Source of the DNA: AL-N1 sp039178835
GTDB taxonomy: Bacteria; Chloroflexota; Chloroflexia; Chloroflexales; Roseiflexaceae
DNA: 13,707 nt
Reading direction: 5' to 3'
Assembly: GCA_039178835.1 (NCBI GenBank)
Contig: JBCDFA010000205.1
Span: forward strand, 1 to 13,707
Shown one piece after another: positions 12,914 to 13,707 of this stretch; position 1 is the stretch's first letter; every line of letters starts with the position of its first letter. A model generated the notes under the pieces. It had not been told where the DNA came from, did not search any database, and saw only the letters and a program-made list of their open reading frames with translations. Both the position numbers and the translations under genes were made by a program.

Positions 12914-13707
12914 ATGCCTGAAACAGCGAAGCTCTATGCCGGAGTGGCACGCCGAATCATTTCACCACCACGGGGCCTCTATCTCGTCGGATACGGTAAT
13001 CGTCTACAGGTAAACACAGGCGTCCACGATGATCTAACTGCCACGGCATTGGTGTTGCGTTCGGACGATGAGTGTGTCGCAATCGTGGCGTGCGATGTCT
13101 TGGCTATCAGTGCTGAAACGCTTACTCGCATTCAGTCGGCTGTGCATAGCCACGTGCTGGTGTGTTGCTCACATACCCATGCTGCTCCGATGACCCATGC
13201 GCCTGCGGCCGCACCACGCTGGTATCGTCGCTACGTCGATTTTCTGGTAGCTCAAATTGTGGATGTGATTCAGCTAGCTGAAAAAAATGCCCGACCAGCC
13301 CGACTGTCCTGCGCTGTTGATGCGGTCGATGTAGCTGTTAATCGTAGGCAGCGGAACCCCAATGGCCTGGTGGTCATTGGCCAGAACCCTGATGGTCCGG
13401 TCGACCGTTCGTTGGCAGTGGTGCAGGTGGCCGATCAACAGGGTGCTGTGATGGCGACTCTCGTCAATATGGCCTGCCACCCGACGGTACTCCGCCCCGA
13501 CAACCGCATGGCTTCAGCAGACTGGCCCGGTGTAATGCGTGCTGTGGTTGAAGCGCAGACGAAGGTGCCATGTCTGTTTGTGCAGGGTGCGTGTGGTGAC
13601 CTTGGGCCACGTGTGCAGCGCCATTCCCAGATGCAGTGGGCAGAGTGTACTCGTCTTGGCCAGGAAGTTGGTGAAGCGGTATTGGCGCTCGTGCACTCAA
13701 CGCAACC
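12914..13707 (+). CDS. Neutral/alkaline ceramidase-like hydrolase (3' partial)
   Basis: The open frame runs from ATG 12914 off the right edge (264 codons visible). It matches the N-terminal part of the neutral/alkaline non-lysosomal ceramidase superfamily, zinc amidases cleaving N-acyl sphingoid bases; bacterial relatives of unknown substrate are frequent. Visible motifs are AGVARRIISPPRGLYLVGYG (9-28), VHDDLTATALVL (37-48), VACDVLAIS (58-66), the zinc-site SHTHAAP (His87, His89), NMACHPT (His189), SADWPGVM (201-208) and GACGDLGPR (225-233). In characterised ceramidases the last motif is GDVSP with the nucleophilic serine; here the position is glycine, so ceramide hydrolysis is doubtful. No signal peptide is evident, unlike secreted ceramidases. 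The ribosome site is weak: GGTGAG ends only two bases before the ATG, but no other in-frame start exists because TGA lies at 12908. The gene is visibly richer in G+C than its upstream neighbour. Confidence 0.75.
   Translation, partial: MPETAKLYAGVARRIISPPRGLYLVGYGNRLQVNTGVHDDLTATALVLRSDDECVAIVACDVLAISAETLTRIQSAVHSHVLVCCSHTHAAPMTHAPAAAPRWYRRYVDFLVAQIVDVIQLAEKNARPARLSCAVDAVDVAVNRRQRNPNGLVVIGQNPDGPVDRSLAVVQVADQQGAVMATLVNMACHPTVLRPDNRMASADWPGVMRAVVEAQTKVPCLFVQGACGDLGPRVQRHSQMQWAECTRLGQEVGEAVLALVHSTQ

Noticed and set aside
1..13707. CRISPR arrays, insertion sequences, prophage or integrase genes, tRNA attachment sites
   Set aside because: No spaced repeats, terminal inverted repeats with transposase frames, or tRNA genes were found on either strand.

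Overview
The window reads as chromosomal DNA of a free-living bacterium of moderate GC content. Gene style points to the Chloroflexota, perhaps a Chloroflexia member: a DUF5996 protein, a multi-domain GAF/PAS histidine kinase, a short-form PMI and a cobalamin/radical-SAM relative. This placement rests on gene character, not on a marker gene, and is tentative. There are no rRNA, tRNA, CRISPR or insertion-sequence signals. The window is cut at both ends: the first gene lacks its true start and the last lacks its 3' end.

Layout. (1) 1-1640, plus strand: the 3' part of a membrane-anchored endonuclease/exonuclease/phosphatase protein, then a KamB/NpmA-like 16S rRNA (A1408) methyltransferase gene interrupted by two adjacent in-frame stops, then a hairpin shared with the converging gene. 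(2) 1650-4300: a DUF5996 gene (minus) and a GH4 alpha-galactosidase gene, melA (plus), diverge from a regulatory region with a promoter on each side of an A/T-tailed dyad; melA ends in a strong terminator. (3) 4308-7979, all minus: mannose-6-phosphate isomerase, a PLP aminotransferase lacking the usual substrate-carboxylate arginine, and a protein shaped like a B12-binding radical SAM enzyme but without the iron-sulfur cysteines. (4) 8229-11154, minus: an OmpR/PhoB-type response regulator followed by its likely partner, a six-TM/GAF/PAS histidine kinase. (5) 11532-12880: ssb (minus), with a terminator folded into its own 3' end, diverges from a small plus-strand gene of the type often labelled 'ADP-ribosylation/crystallin J1'; a four-run G tract lies between their promoters. 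(6) 12914-end, plus: a GC-richer neutral-ceramidase-like hydrolase gene.

Functional themes: sugar entry (alpha-galactoside hydrolysis by MelA; mannose/fructose phosphate interconversion by ManA), one two-component system, ssDNA maintenance, and several uncharacterised genes. No single large multi-gene system is evident. The points most worth following are the interrupted A1408 methyltransferase gene, the cluster-less radical SAM relative, the ART-like small protein with an extra C-terminal segment, and the architecture of the two divergent promoter regions.
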